Below are positions 1-7,157 of a DNA stretch of 13,567 bases, piece by piece. The position numbers were made by a program, and so were the translations under genes. Origin of the DNA: an uncultured Actinomycetes bacterium. GTDB taxonomy: Bacteria > Actinomycetota > Actinomycetes > Nanopelagicales > Nanopelagicaceae. The notes beneath the pieces are model-generated. The model was not told the DNA's origin. It saw only the letters and a list, made by a program, of their open reading frames with translations, and ran no database searches. The stretch is taken from NCBI GenBank assembly GCA_903921405.1, contig CAIXPV010000068.1, positions 1 through 13,567 of the forward strand, read 5' to 3'. How positions within the stretch are numbered: the stretch's first letter is position 1; the number at the start of each line of letters is the position of its first letter.

Positions 1-580
1 CACCAACTTTTAGCTTTCTCGCATTAACCTCTTTAACTGGGGATAAATCCTTACCTTTTTTCCAGGCATCTAAGTATTTCCAGGGCAAAACTTCCCCGCG
101 TCTAACCCACCATGTATCGGCCGGTGTTGGCCACGAAATTCCAAAGTGTAAATGTGGCGAAGTTCCTCGCGCACTTCCTGTTGCACCTATTGCACCTAAT
201 AGACGTCCAGCGACAACCACCACTCCTGGCTGAATGCTGGCAGGTATTGATCGCAGATGAGAACCGTAATAACGCACACCATCGCTACCGACAATTGAGA
301 CATAAAGCCCACCGCGATCTATTCCTAGATTAGTTTTCCCGCTCCAACTATCGATGCGATTGACTTCATCAACTACTCCATTGATAGGAGCAATAAATTT
401 GCAGCCAGCCTTGGCCAAAATATCTGTTGCTGCATAGTCATGGTGAGCGTGTGCGTAGTTAACGGCGCAGTCGGCAACTGGAAATAAGTAGACCGTGCTA
501 GCATGTGCAGGCGCAATCTGAGTGAGCAAAAGTGGAGCAAGCAGTGCAATCACTGTTGGTAGAAATCGAAGTCGCTTCAT
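1..580 (-). CDS. Exported M23-family metallopeptidase (partial, C-terminus off left edge)
   Basis: Reading the minus strand from ATG at 580 gives at least 193 residues with no stop before the window edge. Residues 1-27 form a signal peptide (basic start, hydrophobic core, cleavage after AHA). The mature part carries M23 motifs: HHDYAATDI at 46-54 (zinc ligands H47 and D53, variant of HxxxD), YGSHL at 105-109, and HLHFG at 143-147 (catalytic H143, zinc ligand H145). Known members of this zinc-peptidase family cut peptidoglycan peptide cross-links or act as cell-wall effectors outside the membrane. The catalytic set appears intact, so activity is plausible. The gene diverges from the response regulator at 723, with 142 bp between them. 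No clear Shine-Dalgarno precedes the ATG: a GGGGAG lies about 17 nt upstream, too far. The start is supported by the signal peptide beginning there. Confidence 0.88.
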   Translation of the reverse strand, partial: MKRLRFLPTVIALLAPLLLTQIAPAHASTVYLFPVADCAVNYAHAHHDYAATDILAKAGCKFIAPINGVVDEVNRIDSWSGKTNLGIDRGGLYVSIVGSDGVRYYGSHLRSIPASIQPGVVVVAGRLLGAIGATGSARGTSPHLHFGISWPTPADTWWVRRGEVLPWKYLDAWKKGKDLSPVKEVNARKLKVG

Positions 581-658
581 TGGACCAAGATTAACTGCTC
601 CCCTTCACCATTCATGCACGGCTAAATAAGTGGCTCTAACTTTTTTATGGCACAGGGC

Positions 659-675
659 CTGAGGGGTACCCCCAG
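659..675. promoter_or_regulatory. GC-rich palindrome in M23/RR1 divergent spacer
   Basis: A perfect 10-bp palindrome GGGGTACCCC (663-672) is flanked by CTG and CAG, which also pair if one A is bulged. It lies 51 bp before the RR1 start and 83 bp before the M23 start, so it could serve either gene as an operator. A similar GGGGTAGCCCC occurs before RR2 (4630-4640). A regulatory role is inferred from position only. Confidence 0.35.
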
Positions 676-722
676 AAATTCAGTGAGCATAAAGAGAGGA
701 ACTTGGTTACCGTGGCTAAGTC

Positions 723-1385
723 ATGAAAACCCTCATTATCGACGACCAGGCCTTTGAACTCGCTCTTCTGGCTCCGGCCCTGGCCCACCACGGCGTTAAC
801 GTTGTGGGACGAGCGCAGAATGAAGCTGAGGCTCGATCACTATTTCTAGCTCACGAACCAAGTGTTGTAATCATCGATGTGCGCTTTAACAATGAGAAAG
901 CTCTGCATCTTTGCAAAGAGTTGAGAGAGATAAACCCCAATCTGGGTCTAGTAATAATCGCAGATACACCTGATCTTAGAATTCTTGGAATTACATTTGA
1001 GCATATTCCACATGGTTCCCAACTTATCCTTAAAACTTCAGAGGGCGTAGTTGATTTGATTTATAGAGCTGTGACGCTTTCGATTTTAAGTGCCAAGTCC
1101 AAAGATGTTTCTCTCTGGGCGGGGGCTGAAAATATTGGTAATGCAAAGCTATTTATTAATATTCTCTCTGGCCTCACTGATGTTCAAATTGAGACCATGC
1201 GTCTTGTGGGAAATGGACTCAGTAATTTAGCCATTTCACGCGAGCGCTTTGTTACTGAGAAATCGGTAGAACAGATTGTTACTAAAATTTCCCAGCACTT
1301 TAACGTGGGCCCTAATCCCAATAAGAATCAACGAGTTTTATTAGCGGGCGAATACTTCAAATGGGCGGGTCCACTTAGGCGCTAG
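723..1385 (+). CDS. NarL/LuxR-type response regulator RR1 (orphan, atypical receiver)
   Basis: A 220-residue two-domain regulator. Residues 1-115 form a receiver: acidic pair D7/D8, phosphoacceptor D52 after the VVII strand, and conserved lysine K104. The usual switch Ser/Thr after strand 4 is alanine (A80), so the phosphorylation-driven change may be altered. Residues about 151-210 form a LuxR/GerE helix-turn-helix, recognisable from LTDVQ and GLSNLAI, though the usual LTxRE start is LTDVQ. A conserved tail with GEYFKW closes the protein. It is closely similar to RR3 (10551), especially the recognition helix EKSVEQI. No kinase gene is adjacent. ATG at 723 is used because a stop lies in frame just upstream and the receiver begins at once. 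The nearest purine-rich stretch (GAGAGGA) is too far for a normal RBS, so translation may be leaderless or weak. It converges with the minus-strand operon, leaving 15 bp and no obvious terminator. Confidence 0.85.
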   Translation: MKTLIIDDQAFELALLAPALAHHGVNVVGRAQNEAEARSLFLAHEPSVVIIDVRFNNEKALHLCKELREINPNLGLVIIADTPDLRILGITFEHIPHGSQLILKTSEGVVDLIYRAVTLSILSAKSKDVSLWAGAENIGNAKLFINILSGLTDVQIETMRLVGNGLSNLAISRERFVTEKSVEQIVTKISQHFNVGPNPNKNQRVLLAGEYFKWAGPLRR

Positions 1386-1400
1386 CGGAAATTTGCAATT

Positions 1401-2414
1401 TTATTGATTTGTAATAGTGGGATCCCTAAGATCACTGGTAGAAACAGATACTGAGATAGATGTTGTCGCATCACTACTCGATGAAAATGCTCTGAGTCTG
1501 ACAGTGCCGCCAGCAAGAACACTTAATGCATGACTCAGGCCATCCGTCACGACAGTATTGATGACGCCGCCGCAAGTTCTGGCGCCCTCATTCCATGCGG
1601 CATAAGGCGTACCTACTCCGCCCGTATTGCAGCTTTGTATAACTACTGTTCCAGAGCTTTCCGTTAGGGCAACTTTTGCGACATCGACAGTTCCCGTATT
1701 ATTGACGCTGAAAAACTCGTTATAAGTATTACTGCAGACTTGTCCATTCTTAAAAACAAGGATTGTATTTTGTGGCGATGTATTGCCACCTGTTGTTAAG
1801 GTAACGGTCTTATTGCCAGTGCTAACACTGGAAACTGTATTACTTCCCGAATTAACAATTCCAGTTCCAGTCACTGTCATGCCACTGGAAATACCCGTAA
1901 CGACATCAACTGTGACTCGCGTGCTGCTGTTCGACCAACTTGAGACAATTCTTGCGGCCGCATCAAAATAGAGCGTTGTTCCTGAACCTCCGCTGTTGCC
2001 ACCGGTTGTTAGAGTAATAAGGTTTGAACCCGTATTAATATTAGTAATTCGATTAGTCCCACTATTTACGATGTTATTAACACCGTCTTCAGTAACTGCC
2101 ATTCCAATCCATAAGCCTGATACATCGTTTAATACGACTGTCTTTGAGCTACTGGTCCACGATCCATTAATAGTTCTGCTGACCTGGCTTCCGCTGGTGC
2201 AAGACTGCGACCATGGAGTAATTGGCCCGTATGCACCCGTGGCCGTAGCCGAGGAATTTGCCCCTGCTACAACAGCCCAGCTGGCCGTTGAGATTGAGTG
2301 TGCCGTTGCAGATGTCTTTATTGCGTCCAAGGAAGCGAAAGCAAGATCGGTCTGCGCAGGAATAAATAGCATTGTGCATGCCATCAACCAGACGCAGACC
2401 GATCTAACCTTCAT
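1401..2414 (-). CDS. Exported repeat-containing protein in SipW/TasA-like operon
   Basis: A 337-residue protein, third gene of the operon. Residues 1-28 look like a signal peptide (hydrophobic core, FAS end). The mature protein is rich in Ser, Thr, Gly and Asn with little charge, as in extracellular beta-rich proteins. Two internal repeats are visible, 86-150 and 160-221, each starting with W-[ST]-x-S-S and ending with LTTGGN plus a short hydrophobic strand. The repeats interrupt a flanking domain that holds CTSG, CSNTYN, CNTGG and CGG cysteines, giving possible extracellular disulfides. ATG at 2414 follows AAGGA with a 7-nt spacer; that AAGGA overlaps the stop codon of the upstream gene, so the two are probably translationally coupled. 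I recognise no enzymatic family. Operon position suggests a second secreted surface or fibre component, possibly processed by the SipW peptidase. Function is inferred. Confidence 0.75.
   Translation of the reverse strand: MKVRSVCVWLMACTMLFIPAQTDLAFASLDAIKTSATAHSISTASWAVVAGANSSATATGAYGPITPWSQSCTSGSQVSRTINGSWTSSSKTVVLNDVSGLWIGMAVTEDGVNNIVNSGTNRITNINTGSNLITLTTGGNSGGSGTTLYFDAAARIVSSWSNSSTRVTVDVVTGISSGMTVTGTGIVNSGSNTVSSVSTGNKTVTLTTGGNTSPQNTILVFKNGQVCSNTYNEFFSVNNTGTVDVAKVALTESSGTVVIQSCNTGGVGTPYAAWNEGARTCGGVINTVVTDGLSHALSVLAGGTVRLRAFSSSSDATTSISVSVSTSDLRDPTITNQ
1752..2159 (-). repeat. Two tandem ~65-residue coding repeats
   Basis: Within the 337-residue protein, unit 1 (codons 86-150, 2159-1965) and unit 2 (codons 160-221, 1937-1752) share the order W-S-x-S-S, a Val-rich strand, I-x-x-GM-x-V-T, a G-x-N-x-I-V-NSG turn, and an S-T-G-N/S then LTTGGN strand. 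The period is 74 codons. They look like duplicated beta-sandwich modules. Confidence 0.7.
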
Positions 2415-2418
2415 ATTG

Positions 2419-3642
2419 TTATCCTTGTGTTGTAGTTCCTACACGCTGATCTTCAGCTAACGTCCATGTGATATTGGCAGTTAGATTTTGAACCGTTGTA
2501 TAGGTTTCTGTCGCTGTTCCGGTCAGGGCTGTCGTCGCACCCAATACGTTTACTGCCAAGGCAGTAAAGGTTGTAGAAGATGGCTTAGCAAGAAGCGTAT
2601 AGGTGGCGTTGTAACCACTTGCAACTACAGATGAGACAGTAAATGACTGTCCAATAGCCAACTCGGTTACATCAGCTGCTGATGCGGTGAAAGTAATCGT
2701 GCTACCAATTGCAGTAGCAGTTGCACTTATTGAAGTAATCGCCTGTATATGAGTTGATGATTCAGTCGCCGTTCCTGTCACTGCGCTGCTTGTAGCTGAA
2801 CCGAGAATGTTCACAGCTGCTGCAGTAAATGTTGTTGAAGTTGGTCGAGCAAGAACGGTGTATGTACCGTTGTATCCAGTTGGTGAACTGATACCTGAAA
2901 CAGTAAAGGAAGTACCCACTGGCAATTCGGCAACATCGGTTGCTGATGCAGTAAATGTGATTGTGCTTGCAACTGCTGTTCCAGTAGAGACCACATTTGT
3001 GATGGTTTGAGTACGAGAAGTCGCAATAGTTGTGGTTCCATTTGTATTCGTCTCATCGTTACCACTTGGTAGCATGATGGAGAACTTCAAATAGTTTGTG
3101 TTATTGCCGTTCAGCACGAAGTTGTTCAATGCTGTTGCACTCTTTAATGAAGCCAATGGCGTTGAGTGCAAAACAATAGTCTCAGTTCCGGCCGAACATG
3201 TTCCATCATTATTGTAAGCAACACTTACTGCAGCATTCAAGCAAGTCTGTACAAGCACATATAGTCCTCGAACATCTTTTGTCAGAATAGTTGATCCGCT
3301 ATCTGCAATCATCAGCGTTGGGTTAAGAGCATCAACGTTGTTGGCTCCTTGTGTGTAACGAACATAACGAACAATCGTGTCACCCGGGGCCATGCCAGTA
3401 ATTGCCGTTGTGAAACCAGCTGTGCGAGTGCCGCCGTTACCATCGGCTAAGGTCAGACTCAAAGTTCCATTAGTGATGGAAGTTGCAGTAGTGGCATTGC
3501 TTGCAACGGCATTTAAGCTCGCTCCAGCGCTACCAACAACGTTTGCAAGACCGATGGTCGTTGCTACTGCAATTACACCAACTTTGGCCGTGAGGCTCGA
3601 GAGAGACCACGATGCCTTCAATAGATTGAGCTTGCCTAACAT
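2419..3642 (-). CDS. TasA/camelysin-like exported protein with two tandem beta domains
   Basis: A 407-residue protein, second gene of the operon. ATG at 3642 is chosen because AGAGG lies 7 nt upstream and the signal peptide starts there; an in-frame ATG at 3684 would add 14 residues with no RBS. The N-terminus has a basic start, a hydrophobic stretch (VGVIAVATTIGLANVVG) and then ITNGTLSLTLAD, resembling the SipW-type leader followed by the 'AGTLDL' strand of TasA/camelysin proteins. Further on, GMAPGDTIVRYVRY matches the PGD motif of that family, and Cys residues flank the first domain. The C-terminal half is two tandem repeats of about 85 residues, then a short tail. In Bacillus, TasA forms biofilm fibres after SipW cleavage; the partner here lies just upstream. 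Family call is by motif and context, since overall similarity cannot be computed here. A surface fibre or coat role is inferred. Confidence 0.75.
   Translation of the reverse strand: MLGKLNLLKASWSLSSLTAKVGVIAVATTIGLANVVGSAGASLNAVASNATTATSITNGTLSLTLADGNGGTRTAGFTTAITGMAPGDTIVRYVRYTQGANNVDALNPTLMIADSGSTILTKDVRGLYVLVQTCLNAAVSVAYNNDGTCSAGTETIVLHSTPLASLKSATALNNFVLNGNNTNYLKFSIMLPSGNDETNTNGTTTIATSRTQTITNVVSTGTAVASTITFTASATDVAELPVGTSFTVSGISSPTGYNGTYTVLARPTSTTFTAAAVNILGSATSSAVTGTATESSTHIQAITSISATATAIGSTITFTASAADVTELAIGQSFTVSSVVASGYNATYTLLAKPSSTTFTALAVNVLGATTALTGTATETYTTVQNLTANITWTLAEDQRVGTTTQG
2488..3003 (-). repeat. Two tandem ~85-residue coding repeats in the TasA-like protein
   Basis: Unit 1 is 3003-2740 (88 codons) and unit 2 is 2739-2488 (84 codons), directly abutting. 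Both carry STITFTASA, DV-x-EL-x-[VI]G-x-SFTVS, GYN-x-TYT-[VL]-LA-[RK]-P-[ST]-STTFTA, AVN-[IV]-LG and LTGTATE-like segments. DNA similarity is also visible across the units, suggesting fairly recent duplication or homogenisation. Confidence 0.85.
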
Positions 3643-3704
3643 GATCTGACCTCTTTTTCTTGAACAATCGCCTGCAATTTGCAAGTCGACTAACTACGCC
3701 TTCT

Positions 3705-4412
3705 CTATAAGTAAATATCGGCCTTTGATCTTTGAAGTTGGGAAGTGACCTCGGCTGGGGTCACAACGGATTCACGACTTACAGTGGGTAACGTGGCAGG
3801 AGAAGCACCCGTTATCTTTGTTAAGTGCTCCTGTACTAGTTGTTGAACTTTTACATTGATTTCTTCATCGCTTGTGAGAGAGTTCAATTCTTGAGCGTTA
3901 AGCTCAACCGTACGGCGGGTTTTGCGAACTAAATAAATCAAGTATGCAATTAAGGCTAACGAGCCCGCTGTCTTAGTAATTGTCGATGAAATTAGATCTA
4001 ATGCATAACCAACTTTTGGAACAACAGCGATTACTTTTCTTAACGGTGCATTTGAATGAAAAGTCAAAGCAGGCATGTCCACTTGCGGATTAGAATCACC
4101 TTTAGTTGTTATGGTGTAGTGGATATTATCAATAGTTGAATTTTGAACTACGCGGTGCGCTACTTGCTCCATGTTATCTGGATTAGTTGTTAGAACAATG
4201 TCTCCAACTCGAACATCATGAGCTGAAACAACATCGGTAATAATCGCGTCCCCTGCCGACATATGCGGCTTCATACTCTGAGACATAACTGTAAAGAGTC
4301 CTGCTCCAAAATATGCAGAAGCTAGTGCAGGTGCAACCATCAGAAATATTGTGATCGATGCAAAAGCAATAGTGGTTCTAACTGTCTTTTTATTAACACT
4401 TCTGCGCGCCAT
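3705..4412 (-). CDS. sipW: SipW-type signal peptidase I (S26B)
   Basis: A 235-residue membrane peptidase and first gene of the operon. An N-terminal membrane segment (about 14-40) leads to SQSMKPHM, with catalytic S46 in the SMxP box. The general base is the histidine of VAHRVV (H86), not the lysine of ordinary bacterial LepB, which places it in the archaeal/ER/SipW group. TKGDSN at 103-108 is the conserved box with D106. A second membrane segment lies near 140-163, followed by a charged cytoplasmic tail of about 70 residues, longer than is usual for SipW proteins. ATG at 4412 has AAGGG 5 nt upstream. Such peptidases cleave leaders of a few dedicated substrates, typically encoded next door; here these would be the two exported proteins at 2419-3642 and 1401-2414. 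The promoter is expected in the repeat-rich spacer shared with RR2. Confidence 0.88.
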   Translation of the reverse strand: MARRSVNKKTVRTTIAFASITIFLMVAPALASAYFGAGLFTVMSQSMKPHMSAGDAIITDVVSAHDVRVGDIVLTTNPDNMEQVAHRVVQNSTIDNIHYTITTKGDSNPQVDMPALTFHSNAPLRKVIAVVPKVGYALDLISSTITKTAGSLALIAYLIYLVRKTRRTVELNAQELNSLTSDEEINVKVQQLVQEHLTKITGASPATLPTVSRESVVTPAEVTSQLQRSKADIYL

Positions 4413-4436
4413 ATTTTCCCTTTCACTTGGTGTGAT

Positions 4437-4508
4437 TAAATTGCGATGTAGTTGTGATGTAGTTCCTGGTTACAAAAGATAGAACCGCGCGTTCGACATC
4501 GCAATTTA
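4437..4508. promoter_or_regulatory. 13-bp perfect inverted repeat upstream of sipW
   Basis: Left arm TAAATTGCGATGT (4437-4449) is exactly complementary to right arm ACATCGCAATTTA (4496-4508), with a 46-bp spacer. It starts 25 bp before the sipW ATG and lies inside the divergent control region. It may be two operator half-sites able to support DNA looping, or a stem in the sipW leader RNA. The 7-mer GCGATGT of the arms recurs at 4669-4675, just before RR2. Confidence 0.6.
4445..4464. repeat. 9-bp direct repeat with 11-bp period
   Basis: GATGTAGTT occurs at 4445-4453 and 4456-4464, offset by 11 bp, about one helical turn. It overlaps the left arm of the 13-bp inverted repeat. Such phased repeats are typical of sites bound by dimeric regulators on one DNA face. 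It lies 33-52 bp upstream of the sipW start. Confidence 0.5.
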
Positions 4509-4580
4509 GAACAGCATGAATTAACAAATTGAGGGGATGACTAATCAGACAGTTTCAATTAGGTAGAAGGTGATGTTATG

Positions 4581-4656
4581 GAGGATCCTCTATTGGAGGG
4601 TTATCCCTTCGTACTAAATGTTATAAAAAGGGGTAGCCCCATTTAATCGCTATATA
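4581..4656 (+). promoter_or_regulatory. Putative RR2/kinase promoter region with palindromes
   Basis: The perfect palindrome GAGGATCCTC lies at 4581-4590, the inverted repeat GGGGTAGCCCC at 4630-4640, and the AT-rich TATATA at 4651-4656 could be a -10 hexamer for the kinase operon. No good TTGACA-like -35 is spaced correctly. The GGGG/CCCC palindrome occupies the expected -35 area, as at activator-dependent promoters. Another -10 candidate is TATAAA at 4622-4627. Promoter assignment is tentative. Confidence 0.35.
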
Positions 4657-4712
4657 AAAATAACACCAGCGATGTCACAATTTAAGCCTTGACTAAATCA
4701 CTTTGGAGCAAA

Positions 4713-5396
4713 ATGAGCCAAGAAGCTGCCAAGTCCAATTTAAGTATCTCCGTGCTTGTGGTGGAAGATGAATCCCTAACCCGCACGTTAGTCTCTACGT
4801 TATTAAATAACTCCGGATTTCAAGTAGTGGGAAGTGCATCTACTGCTAGTGCTGCAATGGCACTGTATCGCCAACATAGGCCTCAAGTAGTTCTTCTAGA
4901 TATCGATTTGGGAGCTGGGCCAACTGGATTAGATATGGCGAATGCAATTATGAAGGTAAATCCACATGTTGGAATCGTATTTGTCTCCTCGATCGATGAT
5001 GTCCGCACTATTAGACCAAATCTTCCGCAAGCTCCTGCACATTCAAAATACTTGAACAAAGCCGATGTCAATAATGTGTTGATTTTGATTGAGCTTATTC
5101 GCATCGCATTTGCGGATGCACAATCAGGCACTAGTAAAGCTATGGCTTCATTTACTAACGGTGTATATAAGGAGCCTTTTACTGATCTGCAGATGGAGCT
5201 GATGCGTCTAGTTTCACTAGGTTTATCAAATAGTGCTATTGCAGCCGAACGATTTACCACGGTTAAATCTACAGAGAATGCAATAGCACGATTGTCAAAA
5301 AAACTGGGTCTTCCACGCGATGAAAAGAGCAACCAACGCGTTCTAATTGCTAAGCATTTCTATACATTAAACAAAGCTCAACAGATCAATGATTAA
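4713..5396 (+). CDS. NarL/LuxR-type response regulator RR2 (paired with kinase)
   Basis: A 227-residue regulator when started at ATG 4713, which has TTGGAG 4 nt upstream; a TTG at 4689 would add 8 residues but lacks an RBS. The receiver (about 12-125) holds acidic pair E18/D19, phosphoacceptor D63 after VVLL, switch serine S92 in VFVSS, and lysine K116, so it looks fully competent, unlike RR1 and RR3. The LuxR/GerE helix-turn-helix starts near residue 156 (FTDLQ, GLSNSAIA, KSTENAI) and again lacks the usual LTxRE. Its stop overlaps the kinase start by 8 bp, implying translational coupling and a cognate pair. It diverges from the sipW operon across a 300-bp spacer with several repeats, so that operon is a natural candidate target; this link is inferred. 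Confidence 0.9.
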   Translation: MSQEAAKSNLSISVLVVEDESLTRTLVSTLLNNSGFQVVGSASTASAAMALYRQHRPQVVLLDIDLGAGPTGLDMANAIMKVNPHVGIVFVSSIDDVRTIRPNLPQAPAHSKYLNKADVNNVLILIELIRIAFADAQSGTSKAMASFTNGVYKEPFTDLQMELMRLVSLGLSNSAIAAERFTTVKSTENAIARLSKKLGLPRDEKSNQRVLIAKHFYTLNKAQQIND

Positions 5397-7146
5397 GGAC
5401 TATGTAACTGACCTTCGACGAGCCGTGCAAGGTCCAGATGCACTGCAGTTGCGATATTTACCAGTTTTCATTGTGATTTCCTTCCCTGTATCTATCTTTG
5501 TTGAATCCAGCTCTATCAAGAATTCAGCCCAACTTCTAGACTGGACGCTCGTAAAGGCTGTTAGTTACGTTGGACTAGCCATTTTCTACTACTTCCTACG
5601 TGCACAATTTGCACGTCGCTCTGATAAAACGGTCCGCCTGCTGTGGCTCATTGTGCTCAGCGGATTAGGGGGCGCAATTCAAGGGGCAATTACTGCCTTT
5701 GCAATTCGAAAAATTGGACTGGTTGATATATCTGCTTTTTGGGTAAGGCCTATGTCTGGATTCTTCTTAGGATTGTCGTGGTTGCCGATTAACGCGGTCT
5801 TCATGAACGCTTTCTATTCTTATTCAAATCAACGAAATGAATTGCATTTGCGAGTCAATCGACTTAAACAAATTAAGTTTAACCAGAGCGGGTTAGCGGC
5901 TGAGATCCGCGACAATATCGTGCAGGGTATTTCGAAACAGCTTAACTTAAGCAGAACTGCAGCTAAAGAGGAGTTTAATAAGTCTCTCAAAGCAGAGTTG
6001 GCCAGCAATATTTCGAGTTCATTGTTAAGAGATTTCGCATCTACAAATCTAAGAACGCTCTCACACCAGCTGTGGCAACAATCTGAACCGCACATTAAAA
6101 ACGAGCTTGAAAAATCTAACAATATCCTAGAGGTTTATCGCCTAGGGCTTTTTCTGCCACCCATTGATAGTCTCTTTTATAGTTTAACTTCAGCCACTTT
6201 GATGATGCCTATTGCACTTCGCAATGCCCCATTGGGATACGCAATTGGTTTGGGTACATTGTTCTTCTTCGTATCTTTTTTCAGTATGGCAGTGTTGAGT
6301 CCAATCGCGAATAAGTTTTCTTCGAAGTCAGAGTTTGTCTATCCTGCGCGAGTAGCTCTTGCTTCAGTTATTTCCCTAGCAGTATTCGGAACAACTCGTT
6401 ATCACTTTCTCCCAACCTTTGAACACCATAATTACCTTCTAGGAATATCGGCCTTTTGCATTATGTCTGGAATAGGACTTCTGATCTCGCTTGCTAAATC
6501 TGGCATTGTTGATCAATCAGCGGTTGTAGATGCATTAGTTGCTAGTGCAGCACGCCAAAAACTAGAGATTGGTCTTGCAGAAGCTGAGATAGCCCTGATT
6601 TCACGCCAGTGGGCACAGTACATTCATGGTTCATTACAAGCTCAGTTGTTAGCTATTGCGGCACTGCTTGAACATTCGAGCATGAAGGGTGATACAAAAA
6701 GCCGAGAAGAAGCCATTGAAGCGGCACGGACTTTGCTTGACTCTGACTTTGCAGTAAGAGACGAACTTAATGTTCGAGACTTACAGCAAGAATCTGAATT
6801 TCGCTGTCACCAGTGGGCCGATCTAGTTGAGTTTGAAGTTACTTGTTCAATAACCCACGATCTACCTGGGATTCCGGTCACTAGGTTTGGTGATGCCGTG
6901 GAAGAAGCGATTACTAATGCTGTTCGACATGCAAATGCGACAGGAATAACAATTGATATGCGGCTCAACGATGTGGGCGATTTAGAGTGCACATTCACGG
7001 ATAATGGATCTGGCTTATCAAGTGATTCTGTCAATGGATTCGGTAGTGCGATATTTGAGAGTATTACAGGCGGAAACTGGTCGCGCACCATCCGTGAAGA
7101 TAGGCCTGGGACTGTGCTGCAGTTAGTTATTCCAGCTTCTGCTTAA
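5389..7146 (+). CDS. Polytopic NarL-family sensor histidine kinase
   Basis: A 585-residue membrane kinase. Four membrane segments (about 20-40, 50-70, 82-104, 118-142) are followed by a polar helical stretch of about 110 residues (145-255). Four more hydrophobic segments follow (about 262-280, 283-307, 322-342, 350-372). Then comes a HisKA_3-like dimerisation helix with phosphoacceptor H413 in YIHGSLQAQL (H-x3-Q-x-L), and a HATPase domain with N-box N510 (EEAITNAVRHA), G1 box D538-NGSG and a GFG box before the end. No extracellular sensor domain is evident, so the signal is probably sensed in the membrane or by the central helical region. The ATG overlaps the RR2 stop (ATGATTAA). The usual HD after LxL/I is HG, which occurs in some NarL-type kinases. 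The target is expected to be D63 of RR2. The ligand is unknown. Confidence 0.9.
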   Translation: MIKDYVTDLRRAVQGPDALQLRYLPVFIVISFPVSIFVESSSIKNSAQLLDWTLVKAVSYVGLAIFYYFLRAQFARRSDKTVRLLWLIVLSGLGGAIQGAITAFAIRKIGLVDISAFWVRPMSGFFLGLSWLPINAVFMNAFYSYSNQRNELHLRVNRLKQIKFNQSGLAAEIRDNIVQGISKQLNLSRTAAKEEFNKSLKAELASNISSSLLRDFASTNLRTLSHQLWQQSEPHIKNELEKSNNILEVYRLGLFLPPIDSLFYSLTSATLMMPIALRNAPLGYAIGLGTLFFFVSFFSMAVLSPIANKFSSKSEFVYPARVALASVISLAVFGTTRYHFLPTFEHHNYLLGISAFCIMSGIGLLISLAKSGIVDQSAVVDALVASAARQKLEIGLAEAEIALISRQWAQYIHGSLQAQLLAIAALLEHSSMKGDTKSREEAIEAARTLLDSDFAVRDELNVRDLQQESEFRCHQWADLVEFEVTCSITHDLPGIPVTRFGDAVEEAITNAVRHANATGITIDMRLNDVGDLECTFTDNGSGLSSDSVNGFGSAIFESITGGNWSRTIREDRPGTVLQLVIPASA

Positions 7147-7157
7147 ACGGTGATGCA

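Noticed and set aside
112..333. A 73-codon plus-strand frame
   Set aside because: It lies antisense within the M23 peptidase gene, whose minus-strand product has a signal peptide and zinc motifs; this frame shows no domain.
1386..1400. Bidirectional terminator between RR1 and the exported-protein operon
   Set aside because: The 15-bp gap and its flanks show no GC stem followed by a T-run.
1996..2460. A 154-codon plus-strand frame crossing the junction of the two exported-protein genes
   Set aside because: It is antisense to two well-supported coding genes and looks like a composition artefact of Ser/Thr/Val-rich sequence.
4883..5332. A 149-codon minus-strand frame
   Set aside because: It is antisense to RR2, which has complete receiver and HTH motifs.
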